Positions 11,143 through 29,764 of a stretch of DNA of 64,000 bases are shown piece after piece. Both the position numbers and the translations under genes were made by a program. Under the pieces are notes generated by a model. That model was not told where the DNA came from, did not search any database, and worked only from the letters and a program-made list of their open reading frames with translations. Origin of the DNA: Haliclona indistincta (taxonomy: Eukaryota; Porifera; Demospongiae; Haplosclerida; Chalinidae); contig OZ024791.1 in assembly GCA_964017065.1 (NCBI GenBank), positions 96,001 to 160,000 of the forward strand, given 5' to 3'. Position 1 is the stretch's first letter. Each line of letters opens with the position of its first letter.

Positions 11143-12003
11143 CTATACTAGTCCGCCGCTATGATAATGAGAGTATGATGATATTTTACAGCGACAAGCG
11201 AGTGTTGGGTCGACTCGCTCGATCCAGACAGTTCCAGTCGCTGGTACCGCAGTTGCATCGCCACTCCCTGCAGCGGAATCCTCCTGCAGTGACTGCGGAC
11301 AGGTCCACCGTAACACTTCCATTGTCGCACGTACAGGCAGGCAAGGGCTAAAAGGAGCCGCCGGATAAGTACTGCAAGCACGACAGACGCTGTTTTGGCA
11401 GACTGCCTGCACGATGTATTGGGGAAAACGGTTTGGTTGGTAGTCGCACGTGTAGTTCCAGCGACAAAATTCTGTTTCGTTTCTGTTGAATGGCCGCAGA
11501 GCACGGTTGAGCATTTTTGTTGCCCTCGTGCATGCCCTTAGCTTGTAGTCGTGTCTGTCTCGCGGTTCACCAATGAAGTTTCTCGCGTGCATTTCAGCGA
11601 GTGTCGACAGAGAAAGAGCGGCTGCTATCATGGGATCATTTATATTAAAATTCAGCTTAGAAAGTTGCTTGGGTGGAGGGGGACATTCTGTCTCTGGCGC
11701 GCTGTCTGACGCGGCCTCTCGAATGGCTCGGTACTCTTCTGTCGTGTTACGGGAAGGTTGACGCCCACTTTCATCCTCATCATGAAATAATGCATTCCAA
11801 AGCTGTGACCATTTCTGCAGCGGCTCTGTTATTGCTGACGGGTAGCTCCTGTCATATGCATGATTGGCATGCACTGCAGTATGTGATGATGGGGAGGAGT
11901 TGGAAGGGGATCCTACAGCAACCCCCGGTACTCCTGTAGGGACCAATAGTGTAAGCCACAGACTCATTATTGCATGAAATCCGTAGTTCATTGTGAATGA
12001 CAA
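11143..12003 (-). CDS. Secreted IL-17-like cystine-knot cytokine
   Basis: A single open exon of 286 aa. The N-terminus (MSLWLTLLVPTGVPGVAVG, after a short leader) looks like a signal peptide; if the second Met is used the signal is cleaner. The C-terminal half has the IL-17 signature in order: W-x-Y-T-C-x-Y-x-PNRFPQ, then A-V-C with C-R-x-C, a PV...MEVLR strand, C, W-x-E-R-V and a terminal ACRC pair. This closely follows the W-Y-x-PNRYPQ...A-x-C-x-CRGC...VLRR...GCTC layout of vertebrate IL-17 chains. N-glycosylation sequons (NTT, NET, NYT) support secretion. IL-17s are disulphide-linked dimers that signal through SEFIR-domain receptors. The extended Ser/Asn-rich N-terminal half is unlike mammalian members. 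Confidence 0.8.
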   Translation of the reverse strand: MSFTMNYGFHAIMSLWLTLLVPTGVPGVAVGSPSNSSPSSHTAVHANHAYDRSYPSAITEPLQKWSQLWNALFHDEDESGRQPSRNTTEEYRAIREAASDSAPETECPPPPKQLSKLNFNINDPMIAAALSLSTLAEMHARNFIGEPRDRHDYKLRACTRATKMLNRALRPFNRNETEFCRWNYTCDYQPNRFPQYIVQAVCQNSVCRACSTYPAAPFSPCLPVRATMEVLRWTCPQSLQEDSAAGSGDATAVPATGTVWIERVDPTLACRCKISSYSHYHSGGLV

Positions 12004-12727
12004 ACTATAGAATCAATCTGAAGTGTGTTTGCGTAAACTATCGAAAACACTGATCAATCTGGACAATGACGCAACAATAGCGAAGTATGTGTCACCTTCA
12101 ACAGCTGCAACTACTATCAACAATAGCTAACTTTAATATTAACTCAAGGCAATTCCTACAAATTCGTATCTTCTAGTTATTACGTATTAACTAATAATTA
12201 TAATGGTTATTTTGAGCTCTTTTATACTTTGCAGAAGTCACTTTAAAAAGGAAACTATTATTGTTTAATTTCCATTTGAGGCTGATAGGGGTTTGCTTAA
12301 GCTGATTACTTGCCATGTTTTACAGGTTGGTCTCAATTACAGAAAATGAAAATAATTATTCAACTATCAACATTCCATTAGTGTCTACTTCCTAACTAAC
12401 AGGTACTGAGTGTTGCTCTGTCTAATGAACTCTTATTATGTATACAGTAAATAATACACCTCATCGTTACACTGACTGTTGTCATTTTGAAAGTTATAAT
12501 AATATTATGGTAAAATCATTTTCATTTTGGATAGACATAAATAATTATAGTTATAAATACTTAATTATAATAAGTGATAATAAATTATAAGTGATCAATA
12601 ATGAGGAGATTGCCTGGATATTAGCAGTTTACAGTAATCTACTAATCATTATCTATAATTATATAGTGTTATGTTACCTATTTTAATGTACATGCAATTA
12701 TCATTACATTATTATTACACCTGTTTA
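12004..12727. other. AT-rich intergenic spacer
   Basis: Lies between the 5' end of the IL-17-like gene and the 3' end of the next minus-strand gene. Strongly AT-rich with no ORF of note; presumably the promoter of one gene and the 3' UTR of the other. Confidence 0.5.
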
Positions 12728-13444
12728 TTATTGACTAGTGGTTGATAATTTGCAATTTCTCCATGTTGTTTTGAAGGTCGACCAACTCTCTTTTCCATTG
12801 GACTGACAAGCTGATTGATTCAAGCGTAGAGCAAGTACAGTATCTGCAGTGTTACATGAGTAGCGATTCTTCTGTGTGCAAGATCCCTTCAGCTCAGCTC
12901 GGAGTAGGTAGGTCGGGAACCTGTGCTTGTTCTCATCAAAGCTCACACTGATGCAGTCATTGTGCGATTCAGCTGCCTGCATGATATCAAGCACTCCTGG
13001 TGCTGCTCCAAATGATGTACTGATGGAATAGCCATTCTCTAGGTTCACATTAACAGACCATACTCTGATGGTAGCTAGTCCACCTGTCAATAGTGTGGAG
13101 GGATGGTTCCTTGCTGTATTCAACTGCACTTTCAATTCTTCAAAAGTCTTGGGAATGCAAGACATGGAGCACGTGTAGCTACCTCCACTTCTCTTGGTTA
13201 CAATTCTTCTAACTCTGTTCAACAGGTTAGTGTCGTCGTCCAGCTCGTCCAATGCGTGGGTGATCTCCTCGTGCAGAGTCCTGTTCAACTCTGCTCCACC
13301 CGATCCGAGCTCCTCTGTGGCAGAGCTGTTAGTGGTTAAGTTGGCGGGCTGTGCGTTGATTGGTGCACTGGATCCTGTGCCCATCGTAACGACAGATAGT
13401 GTGAGACAAAGAAGTATAGCTGCTGCTCTGACGCTGGTATCCAT
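12728..13444 (-). CDS. Secreted pro-protein, possible divergent IL-17-like cytokine
   Basis: A single-exon ORF of 238 aa. Residues 1-26 form a signal peptide (AAAILLCLTLSVVTMGTGSSA). An Asn/Glu-rich propeptide carrying NLT, NSS and NRT sequons ends at RVRR, a furin-type site, followed by KR. The mature part has Cys at YTCSMSC, NDC, GSC, YSC, SAC and RNC. Its RFPTYLLRAELKGSC...VLALRL...W...NC segment parallels the NRFPQ...A-x-C...VLR...W...C core of the neighbouring IL-17-like protein. Both genes are single-exon, secreted and adjacent on the same strand. The relationship is suggestive, not proven; another cystine-knot family is possible. Confidence 0.55.
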   Translation of the reverse strand: MDTSVRAAAILLCLTLSVVTMGTGSSAPINAQPANLTTNSSATEELGSGGAELNRTLHEEITHALDELDDDTNLLNRVRRIVTKRSGGSYTCSMSCIPKTFEELKVQLNTARNHPSTLLTGGLATIRVWSVNVNLENGYSISTSFGAAPGVLDIMQAAESHNDCISVSFDENKHRFPTYLLRAELKGSCTQKNRYSCNTADTVLALRLNQSACQSNGKESWSTFKTTWRNCKLSTTSQ

Positions 13445-14084
13445 TGCTTGTAGGTAGGTATATAATTAGGTAAAAGTAGTTGTACTAAATCTGACTAGTT
13501 GACTAGTAATTATATATATATATACTATAGTAGTAGTAGTAATTGAACTGCTGCTGTTGTTGAGTTGTTGATGTCTACTCATCTCCTCAGCACTGGTTTT
13601 ATACCGACCCGCTCGCTTTGTTATTGTTTTTGTCAACTAGGGGAACTCTTGTTTCATTATTAATTTTTTAAATCAAACAATTCAAACACCTTCTTTAATT
13701 GATAAATTCAAGGATATACTGCCATGCATGCCAAGCACTCACACACTACACATTTTATTCAGAATGTAAAATGTTTACCGGCCGCACTGTATATGCTGCT
13801 GCAGCAATGAAGCTAGGCCGCTAGTGAATCATAACTAGTGTTTCACATATTATTGTATATTCACATAATTATTGTATATTACATATAGTTGTGTGGTGCC
13901 GGTAGTTGCCATATGTACAGCACACATGTCACTGATTATCTGACTTAGACTGCTGGCCTTCAACCCACGGCTAGTCAGCTACACGTGTGGTGCATGGGTA
14001 TACCGGATAATAATTTGTTTTATGCGTGGAAAAAAATTTTGTTGAAGAAGCCGCGCGCGCTGAATGTGTCATGTGTGATCGATC
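13445..14084. other. Divergent intergenic region
   Basis: 640 bp between the secreted-protein gene (minus) and ZCCHC7 (plus). AT-rich near 13480-13540 and 13660-13870. It presumably holds both promoters; no specific element can be named. Confidence 0.4.
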
Positions 14085-21654
<7,570 letters not shown>

Positions 21655-21928
21655 TATCACCTTATGTACAGATTGTGAGATGGTGTTATTATGATCAATA
21701 ATGATTTGATGATGATATTCTATCCCAGTCGAAACTAGAAGTGCACGCAGAATGAAATGTGCCCTCGTGGGGAGTTATTGTGTGACATACGCACAATGCC
21801 TGCACGCACCTGTGTCAGTTAGGTTGTGTGTAGATTTAATAACATAAGCAATAACAGAAATACATTACTAGCAGTGTGAACCTGTAAGCATAGTGTAAGT
21901 GATAATGCTGCCGCTGGCCAGGAAGATA
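21655..21928. other. Convergent 3' spacer, ZCCHC7/DNAAF1
   Basis: 274 bp between the two stop codons, which must hold both 3' UTRs. No canonical AATAAA stands out on the plus strand. Confidence 0.4.
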
Positions 21929-24900
21929 CTAGAAGCATAGTGAAGTGGAGTCTTGTACTCTCTGCTTTAATCTTCTCTTTGTCGCTTCATCCAGCTCTAT
22001 CTCATCCTGCTCTAGAGTAGACCCTGCCTTCAGTGCCATATTCCACACCTTGTCTTCCTCTCCAGCTGCCGAGTGGGTATCATACTCCTGGAGGACACTG
22101 TCGGGCACTTTACCAGCCTCTTCAAACCATGGCACTGCCTCCTTGTGGTGAGGGTCTGGCTGATCAATGGAGACTAGTGGCACTGCCTCCTTGTGGTGAG
22201 GATCTTGCTGGTTCGTGGAGTCCAGATCCTCTACTACCAGCAGATCATCTTGTGATACACCAGGCTTGTTGTTGCTTGAGTCTACTATAGTGGCCCATGT
22301 TGAACCACTATTCTCATCTTGTTCCACTAGTTCAATAAGCATCTTCTTGCCCACAGCACGAGCAGGAGGGTGATGGTGAGTGACTAGAGGCATCGTGGTA
22401 TCATGATGATGATATGAGGAGCCATCACTACTGGCCGCCAGCTGATCACTAGCTGATGGGTCCCTGGGCTTGATTAGAGGAAGATCCTCCTGTACTACTG
22501 CTGTTTCGTCATGTGATGAGACAGGCTGGTCATGTGATGAGACAGGCTGGTCGGGTGATGAGACAGGCTGGTCGGGTGGGGAGACAGGCTGGTCATGTGA
22601 TGAGACAGGCTGGTCGGGTGATGAGACAGGCTGGTCGGGTGGGGAGACAGGCTGGTCATGTGATGAGACAGGCTGGTCATGTGATGAGACAGGCTGGTCA
22701 TGTGATGAGACAGGCTGGTCGGGTGATGAGACAGGCTGGTCGGGTGATGAGACAGGCTGGTCATGTGATGAGACAGGCTGGTCGGGTGATGAGACAGGCT
22801 GGTCATGTGATGAGACAGGCTGGTCGGGTGGGGAGACAGGCTGGTCGGGTGATGAGACAGGCTGGTCGGGTGATGAGACAGGCTGGTCATGTGATGAGAC
22901 AGGCTGGTCATGTGATGAGACAGGCTGGTCATGTGATGAGACAGGCTGGTCATGTGATGAGACAGGCTGGTCGGGTGATGAGACAGGCTGGTCGGGTGGG
23001 GAGACAGGCTGGTCATGTGATGAGACAGGCTGGTCATGTGATGAGACAGGCTGGTCGGGTGGGGAGACAGGCTGGTCATGTGATGAGACAGGCTGGTCAT
23101 GTGATGAGACAGGCTGGTCATGTGATGTTACTGATGACACTTCTTCCAGTGGTGGAGGGAGGGTAGTCTAGAGCATTAAGAAAAAATAGAATTAAACTCC
23201 ACTCTGCTCAGACAGCTAGTGAACCACAAAATATTATTATTACTTGTCACAAGGACCATCAGCTACAGTAGTGTTCACCTCATTATCATCAGCTGTCTCA
23301 TCGTCATTGTCACTACTAGTAGTAGTGCTGCTGCTGCTGCTGGTGTCTGATGGCTCCTCAATGGGCTCTCCTCTTTCTCTTGCTTCTCTCAGTCTCTCTT
23401 CATATCGTTTCTTGATAGCCTTGATTCTTATCTCAGCAAGACCTGTAGTAACATGATAAGTATACACACTGTACTAATATTTATGGCTTGGTGGGAGGAG
23501 CCACGAGGCATACAGTAATCGTGCGTGTCTGTATGTCTGTCCGTTCTAGTTCTGAAAGACGGTGAAGAATCAGCTGGTGGTAAGTGAAATATCGACATAA
23601 CACGTTAAAAGGTCGAACTACTGTAGATGGTCTTAGATTTTTTAATTAAAGCTTTGTTCGTATGGCGTGATTTGCTTACTTTGTTTACCGTTGCTGGCAA
23701 TCTGGACTTCTCCAAGTCGAATGTGTCCATGGTTAACTGGCTAGCAGATTTTATATTTAATCTGGACTACAGGATAGCGTGGTGGGTCCGGATAAAATTC
23801 AGCAAAAAAAACACAAAAAAGCTGCTACAAGCAAGCACACTATTGGCTTCTGTTATTTTGCCAGCTTGTATCAATAGCTTGCGTTGTACGTTATAAATCT
23901 GTTACAATCATCATCTGCTGATGGAATAGCTATAGTTGCTGTGTGCTGTCAAAGCATGTCCAGTGTGCAGTATGCATTGAGGCATCTGCACCATTGGTGC
24001 TTCATCTAGCAACCTGTGTGCGGCGTACCTTGCACACTGTCCATGATCCTCTTGTTCTCCATGTCCCTCCATCTCTCTCTCTCTGCTACCTCAGCATCTC
24101 TGCCTCCTCTCATCCTGCATGCAGCTATGAGGTATGGTCACCACAACCACTACCCACTCACCATGCCTCGGTACATGCTCGCTCTTTAGGGAACACTGGT
24201 CGATCATCAAGGTAGTTTAGAGTAGGCTACAATGATAGCATTATGGATCACTTACATGTAAGCTAATTGGCTGGGCAAGCATGCAGACAAAGCTTTTTTA
24301 AAAGATTTGCCCTTTACTGACTACAGCATCATTAGGACAGTATTGTTGTGTTAACTTACAATCTGGCATATGAAGTTCTTGCGATAATTCATAATCTCAC
24401 GAATGACTGGATTACCCATGAGGTTAAGAACACCCTGTGAGAGAGTGAGTGAGTGAGTCGGTGAGTGAGTGAGTGGGTGAGTGAGTGGGTGAGTGAGTGG
24501 GTGAGTGAGTGGATGAGTGAGTGGGTGAGTGAGTGGGTGAGTGAGTGAGAGGGTGAGTGAGTGAGTGGGTGAGTGAGAGACTGGGTGGGTGAGAGAGTGA
24601 GTGAGTGAGTAAGTGAGTGAGTGAATGAGTGGGTGAGTGAGTGAGAGGGTGAGTGAGTGAGAGGGTGAGTGAGTGAGTGAGAGACTGGGTGAGTGAGAGA
24701 GTGAGTGCTAACCAGTGATGGCATGCTATATAATACAGCAGTGATATGTTGATCCTCTAGTCTGTTATGAGATAAGTCAACACAACTATAGAGAGAAGCA
24801 GCAAGAGACATCAGATAGCAGCTGACAGCTGTGTATTACCTTAGTTTGAGGCAGTGAGCTAGTTCTTCAATATCATCAGCAGTATGGAGTCTATTGTGAG

Positions 24901-25176
24901 ATATCTGCAGTGTCTTGAGGACTGGTAGGCACCCTACACCATGTAGTGATGATGGTAGTACAGTAGCTGATGACTCACTGAGGTTAGTGATCTTGGTGAT
25001 CTGGTTATGGCTGAGGTTGATAGTGTCTAGGTACTGCAAGTGATCGAGATTCTCAATACACTGGATCAGGTTCTGATGTAGGAACCTACAGTAGCACAGA
25101 GAGAGAGGGGGAGAGAGAGAGAGGGGGGGAGAGAGAGAGAGAGAGAGAGAGGGAGGGAGGGAGGGAGGGAGGGAGG

Positions 25177-25207
<31 letters not shown>

Positions 25208-25214
25208 AGGGAGG

Positions 25215-25253
<39 letters not shown>

Positions 25254-26231
25254 AGAGAGAGAGGGAGGGAGAGGGAGGGAAGGAGTACCACCATTAATAA
25301 ATTTATTGGGCGAACAGCACTCGCGCTCGTGAAATTAAGCTATCGTGAAATGTTTCTACGTTTACAGTAACACCGTGTGAACATCGCACAGTGAGCTCTA
25401 GAGACGAGGCTGTAACTCACAGTGCCCTCAGCTCAGTCTGGTGGTCAAGATTCTCTATCCTCAGTAACCCATTGCACTCCAGCCACACACACCTCAAACC
25501 AGTGTACTCATCCAAGTTCTCAATACGAGAAAAACCTGTAATGATAGAGTCGTGCTATAAACACCAGTAGTAACCTGGTCATGCTACTAACACCAGTAGT
25601 AACCTGGTCATGCTACTAACACCAGTAGTAACCTGGTCATGCTACTAACTCCAGTAGTAACCTGGTCATGCTACTAACCAGTAGTAATCTGGTCATGCTA
25701 CATACACCAGTAGTAACCTGGTCATGTTACTAACACCAATAGTAACCTGGTCATGCTACTAACACCAGTAGTAACCTGGTCATGCTACTAACACCAGTAG
25801 TAACCTGGTCATGCTACTAACCGCACCAGTAGTAACCTGGTCATACCTTTATAGTGTAAGTACAGTACATCATTCAGATATGGAGTGTGGTATAGCTTCT
25901 GTTGCTTGCATAGCTTGCGTAGGAACTCTTTGGTCATTCTGTGAGGACACACACTAGCTCATATGGTGACAGCACATGGTGTGACCTGCCTGGGACCATC
26001 ATCACGAGCTAGCGCCCTACTAGTGCTCTTAGCAACAACACGTTCTTGATGCTCTTTGGCTCCACAGGTGGACTCTTCCTTTTCTTTAGTGTCTCCAGCA
26101 GGTCTATCCTCACCGCTACACACACCCACCTGTTGCTGCTCGTCTCGTCTCTCTCCTGGTTCAGGCATGACGATGCTGTTGGCGCCTTGTGTGGTGCGCT
26201 TTAACAAGAACTTAGCTTTGTTGCCTAGCAA
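21929..26231 (-). CDS. DNAAF1: DNAAF1 (LRRC50), axonemal dynein assembly factor
   Basis: Eleven exons: 26231-25990, 25938-25847, 25535-25421, 25085-24979, 24933-24840, 24785-24713, 24434-24360, 24226-24162, 24114-24029, 23442-23279, 23167-21929; 2352 nt, 783 aa. [31 protein letters not shown] opens the conserved core. Leucine-rich repeats follow ([88 protein letters not shown]), then the LRR cap ([18 protein letters not shown]) and a basic coiled region. The last exon holds a 7-residue repeat array; human DNAAF1 also has a repetitive Pro/Glu C-terminus. Intron 1 needs a GC donor (CCCAG|GCAGGT) to keep GPR|MTK in frame. The donor of the 23442 exon (GAG|GTGAAC) is my best guess. The protein preassembles dynein arms in the cytoplasm of flagellated cells. 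Confidence 0.9.
22510..23118 (-). repeat. Coding 21-bp minisatellite in DNAAF1
   Basis: About 29 copies encoding [14 protein letters not shown] or SPPDQPV in the DNAAF1 frame. The other frames also stay open over the array and produce false ORFs. Confidence 0.9.
24435..24708. repeat. GAGT-type repeat filling DNAAF1 intron 6
   Basis: gagtgagtgagtgggtga repeats fill the intron between the 24785-24713 exon and the 24434 exon. On the gene's strand it is ctcactcac and ends in tctctcacag, the acceptor. Confidence 0.85.
25091..25280. repeat. GA/GGGA tract at a DNAAF1 acceptor
   Basis: A purine tract on plus; on the gene's strand it is CT/CCCT and ends about 13 bases before the CTGTAG acceptor of the 25085 exon. 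Confidence 0.85.
25557..25845. repeat. 29-bp minisatellite in DNAAF1 intron 2
   Basis: About ten copies of accagtagtaacctggtcat plus gctactaac, ending at the donor side of the 25938-25847 exon. The last repeat leads directly into the splice-donor sequence. Confidence 0.85.
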
Positions 26232-26708
26232 CCTAACTAGCTACGTCATGTCTCTGACCACGTGTTCCAGACTCCCAGTGCACTGTTGGTGACACCGACA
26301 CTAGGACTAGGTACCGAGGTGGTGATCTAGCATTAGCTCGCCGAGCCCGAGTTGCTTGAGACAAATACAGTAGTAACAGGTTAGAAAACCACCAAACATG
26401 AAATGGGCTACTTTATCGAAATACCAAAAAGGGGCGTGTTGTGTAGATCTATGTGCAGTGCAACATATAGACTACTTGCGTGAAGGCAGACAACACAGTT
26501 GTGCAGTCTGCAGGAGAGCCTAGTCTATTAACTATTCCTGCATCAGGCTGTGGCTGCACACATTATGTGTGAGAGCCATCTAGCACACCATGATTGAGCA
26601 CACTGTCCATGCTGTCTGCCATAAGGGCGAGTAAGGGTGCCATTGAAAAATTGCGCTCTGAGCGAATAGGTGTGGTCGTTAAAGATTAACCCGTTAAACG
26701 CGGGAATT
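26232..26708. promoter_or_regulatory. Shared head-to-head promoter region, DNAAF1/CWF19L1
   Basis: 477 bp separates the two start codons on opposite strands, so both promoters must lie here. No TATA box was identified. Confidence 0.6.
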
Positions 26709-28962
26709 ATGAAGATGTGAGTTTGCTACTAGTCTGTACTGTCTAACTCTGTGTTTTACAGCTTAGTGGCTGGAAACGTTAATGGTCGAATCAAGTCATT
26801 GTTTAGTAAAGTCAACAATGTTCTCAAGAAAACAGGACAATTCGATGTAAGAACGATCCACTAGCTTGGCTAGCTATAATAGCTAGTTGTTGTCATTAGC
26901 ACAGCTGGTTTGTATTACTATATAGATGCTATTGTGTGTTGGTGAGTTCTTCATGGACTCACCAGAGTGTGTGGATGTGTGGGAACTCTACAAGTCTGGT
27001 CAAGCAGTAGGTAATAATAACTCATTAATATTTATGAGTATGTCTGTGCAGTGCCTTTGCCTACATTCATCCTGGGCCCCTCCTCTCCTGAGCTATCCGG
27101 TTACTATGACAACATATCGGCTGATGGAGGAGAGCTATGCACTAATGTGACGTGTCTAGGTATGGCGGCCATTAGCTGGCTCCCTCCCTCACTCCTAGCT
27201 TGTGCTCCAGGTCAGAGAGGAGTATACACCACATCAGCTGGACTGCAGATAGCATATCTTAGTGGTTGCTATGACAACACACAGTATAAGGGCTCTGAGT
27301 CTCGTGATAAGATGGTAACTGCACTCTTCTGTAATCAAATACTCTCTCTCTCTCGATCTCTAGTCGCCGTTCTTCACACAGCAAGATATAGCCTCTCTCA
27401 TTCAGGAGGGAGAGCGAGAGGGTTATAAAGGTGTGGATATATTGCTGACATCAGAATGGCCTCAGGGAGTCACTAATGAAGCCACACCTCCAGTGAGTGA
27501 TGGTGCTAGCATTGGTTCATGTGATAATGGTTGCTAGGAGGGAGCTGATGTTGCTAGGGCGGGGTCACTGTCAGTGGCTAGGATGGTATCAGTGATCAAG
27601 CCACGTTATCATTTCACCAGTAGACTACAGCTATTCTATGAGAGAGTCCCGTACAGGTACTGCACCAATACTAGTGCATTTCTACCGATGAATACTGCCG
27701 TATAACGGCTCATTTTGGAGGGCCAGATTTTGAGTTTTGACGAATTTAACTTTGGCGCCCAGCGCCTGTTTCACATTATTACTGTAATAGAAAAAGCAGA
27801 TTTTACAGAGGTGAATTCGCCAAAATTTCCTCCCACCAAAAATTATCCGTTATTATGGTATTTGTGTTAGCCATAATGTGCTGCTACTAACTTGACTATA
27901 TCTCCATTAATTTCAGGAACCACAAGGTGCTGGGCGGTGACCAACAGCATGTGACACGATTCATATCACTAGCTGATATTGGTAATCCAGACAAGAAGCA
28001 GAGAGTGAGTATTAGCAACTGTTAACACACTTCACAATCCTATCCAGTCATTGTATGCCTTCACTATTAACCCAATGAGGCACATGGAGTCCAGAGAGCT
28101 GACTCAGCAACCATCTGCTGTTACTAACTCACCTTATCATGACATGAAGGTTCACTGCATCCCTGTACACCACATTCATTCTCTCTGCTGCATCCCCGTA
28201 CACCACATTCATTCTCTCTGCTGCATCCCTGTACACCACATTCATTCTCTCTGCTGCATCCCTGTACACCACATTCATTCTCTCTGCTGCATCCCTGTAC
28301 ACCACATTCATTCTCTCTGCTGCATCCCTGTACACCACATTCATTCTCTCTGCTGCATCCCTGTACACCACATTCATTCTCTCTGCTGCATCCCTGTACA
28401 CCACATTCATTCTCTCTGCTGCATCCCTGTACACCACATTCATTCTCTCTGCTGCATCCCTGTACACCACATTCATTCTCTCTGCTGCATCCCTGTACAC
28501 CACATTCATTCTCTCTGCTGCATCCCTGTACACCACATTCATTCTCTCTGCTGCATGTAGGAAGCATCAGAGCCTGAGAATGAACAGAACTTCTTCTATG
28601 ATCCTCAAGCACTGGCAGCTGGTAGGAGGAAGCGACAACAACAACAGCAACATGGTGATGGATGAATGAATCCATCACACTGTTACTATGGCCTGGTATC
28701 TACAGGTCTGTTACAAGCTCCACCCACTAAGCGCAATGCCCCTCCCCCCAAGCCACGTGGACCATGCTGGTTTTGTCTAGGCAGTCCACAGGTTGAGAAG
28801 CATCTGATTGTATCCATCGGCAACCATGTTAGTATACACACCATGTCTCATGATGTCTTATTGTGGTCTAGTCATACCTAGCTCTACCAAAGGGAGGATT
28901 AGTGAAGGAACATGTACTGATATTACCAATAGGTCACTATAGCTGTACACTGAGCTGTCCTA

Positions 28963-28999
<37 letters not shown>

Positions 29000-29764
29000 G
29001 GTGCCTGTGGTATACTCAATGCCTGCAGGAAGTATTGGATGAGCTGGATCAATTCAAACAATCTCTGAGAACGTGAGACATCACACTATTACTAACTACC
29101 ATCACACTATTACTAACTACCATCACACTATTACTAACTACCATCACACTATTACTAACTACTGTGGTGTACCGTACTTTAGGTATTTCCACAGCAAGAA
29201 ACAATCTTGTATTGTGTTTGAAAGGAACTGGAGATCACAACATCTTCAACTACAGGTATTACTACTAGCCGACAGTGATCCAGTGTGTGTATGTGTTCAG
29301 GTGATACCAGTAGACATGACTGATTCCAGTGCTCTCAGACAATCATTCATTGATCATGGCAGACGATACAAGATAGAGTTTACTGAAGTACCATCTGATG
29401 TAGATCCATTACAGGTTAGTATTAGTATATTATACTGTAATCCTTGCCCTCTACATAGATGGCACCGCCTGGCACACCTTATTTCATGGCTGAGTTTGAT
29501 GACGGTCCAGTATTAATATCGTGGATAAAGGGACACTTTCCACTGCAGTTTGGAAGGTATGTTAGTCTGGCTATAGTACTAGCTGATAGTGTTGACCACA
29601 CCCCCTCACTGTATAGGGAGGTACTAGCATTACCATTAATACTGAACACGCCAGATAGAGTGGACTGGAAGGCGTGTGTAGTGAGCAAGGACAAGGAGAC
29701 AGCCATGACACAATCACTGCGTATCGGTTACCAACCATTTGACTTCACGAATGAACAAGATTAA
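26709..29764 (+). CDS. CWF19L1: CWF19L1 (CWF19-like 1, debranching/spliceosome-associated)
   Basis: Seventeen exons: 26709-26716, 26762-26846, 26926-27010, 27052-27159, 27211-27314, 27364-27492, 27538-27656, 27917-28004, 28048-28149, 28561-28654, 28706-28827, 28872-28964, 29029-29072, 29183-29255, 29301-29414, 29459-29556, 29617-29764; 1614 nt, 537 aa, practically the length of the human protein. The N-terminal half is the Dbr1-related metallophosphoesterase-like region ([41 protein letters not shown]). The C-terminal half holds CwfJ domains 1 and 2 ([21 protein letters not shown] segment, [10 protein letters not shown] with a HIT-like histidine, VVFERNxxxx[25 protein letters not shown]). Exon 1 is only 8 nt. 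The exon 9 donor (AAG|GTTCAC) is weak. Confidence 0.93.
28153..28557. repeat. 33-bp minisatellite in CWF19L1 intron 9
   Basis: About 12 copies of ctgcatccctgtacaccaca followed by ttcattctctctg. The unit is a multiple of three and has no stop, so reading through from exon 9 stays open until the TAG of the intron's own acceptor (28558-28560). The true coding segment restarts at 28561. Confidence 0.9.
28964..28999. repeat. (GT)n at the CWF19L1 exon 12 donor
   Basis: The donor AAG|GTGTGTGT is itself the start of a GT dinucleotide run of about 34 bp. Confidence 0.85.

Noticed and set aside
22470..23171. Plus-strand ORFs over the DNAAF1 repeat ([20 protein letters not shown])
   Set aside because: Shadow frames of the coding 21-bp repeat. 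The minus frame continues into unique DNAAF1 sequence on both sides.
28051..28678. [11 protein letters not shown] and [11 protein letters not shown] repeat ORFs
   Set aside because: Both lie in the CWF19L1 intron array; conserved CWF19L1 exons flank it.
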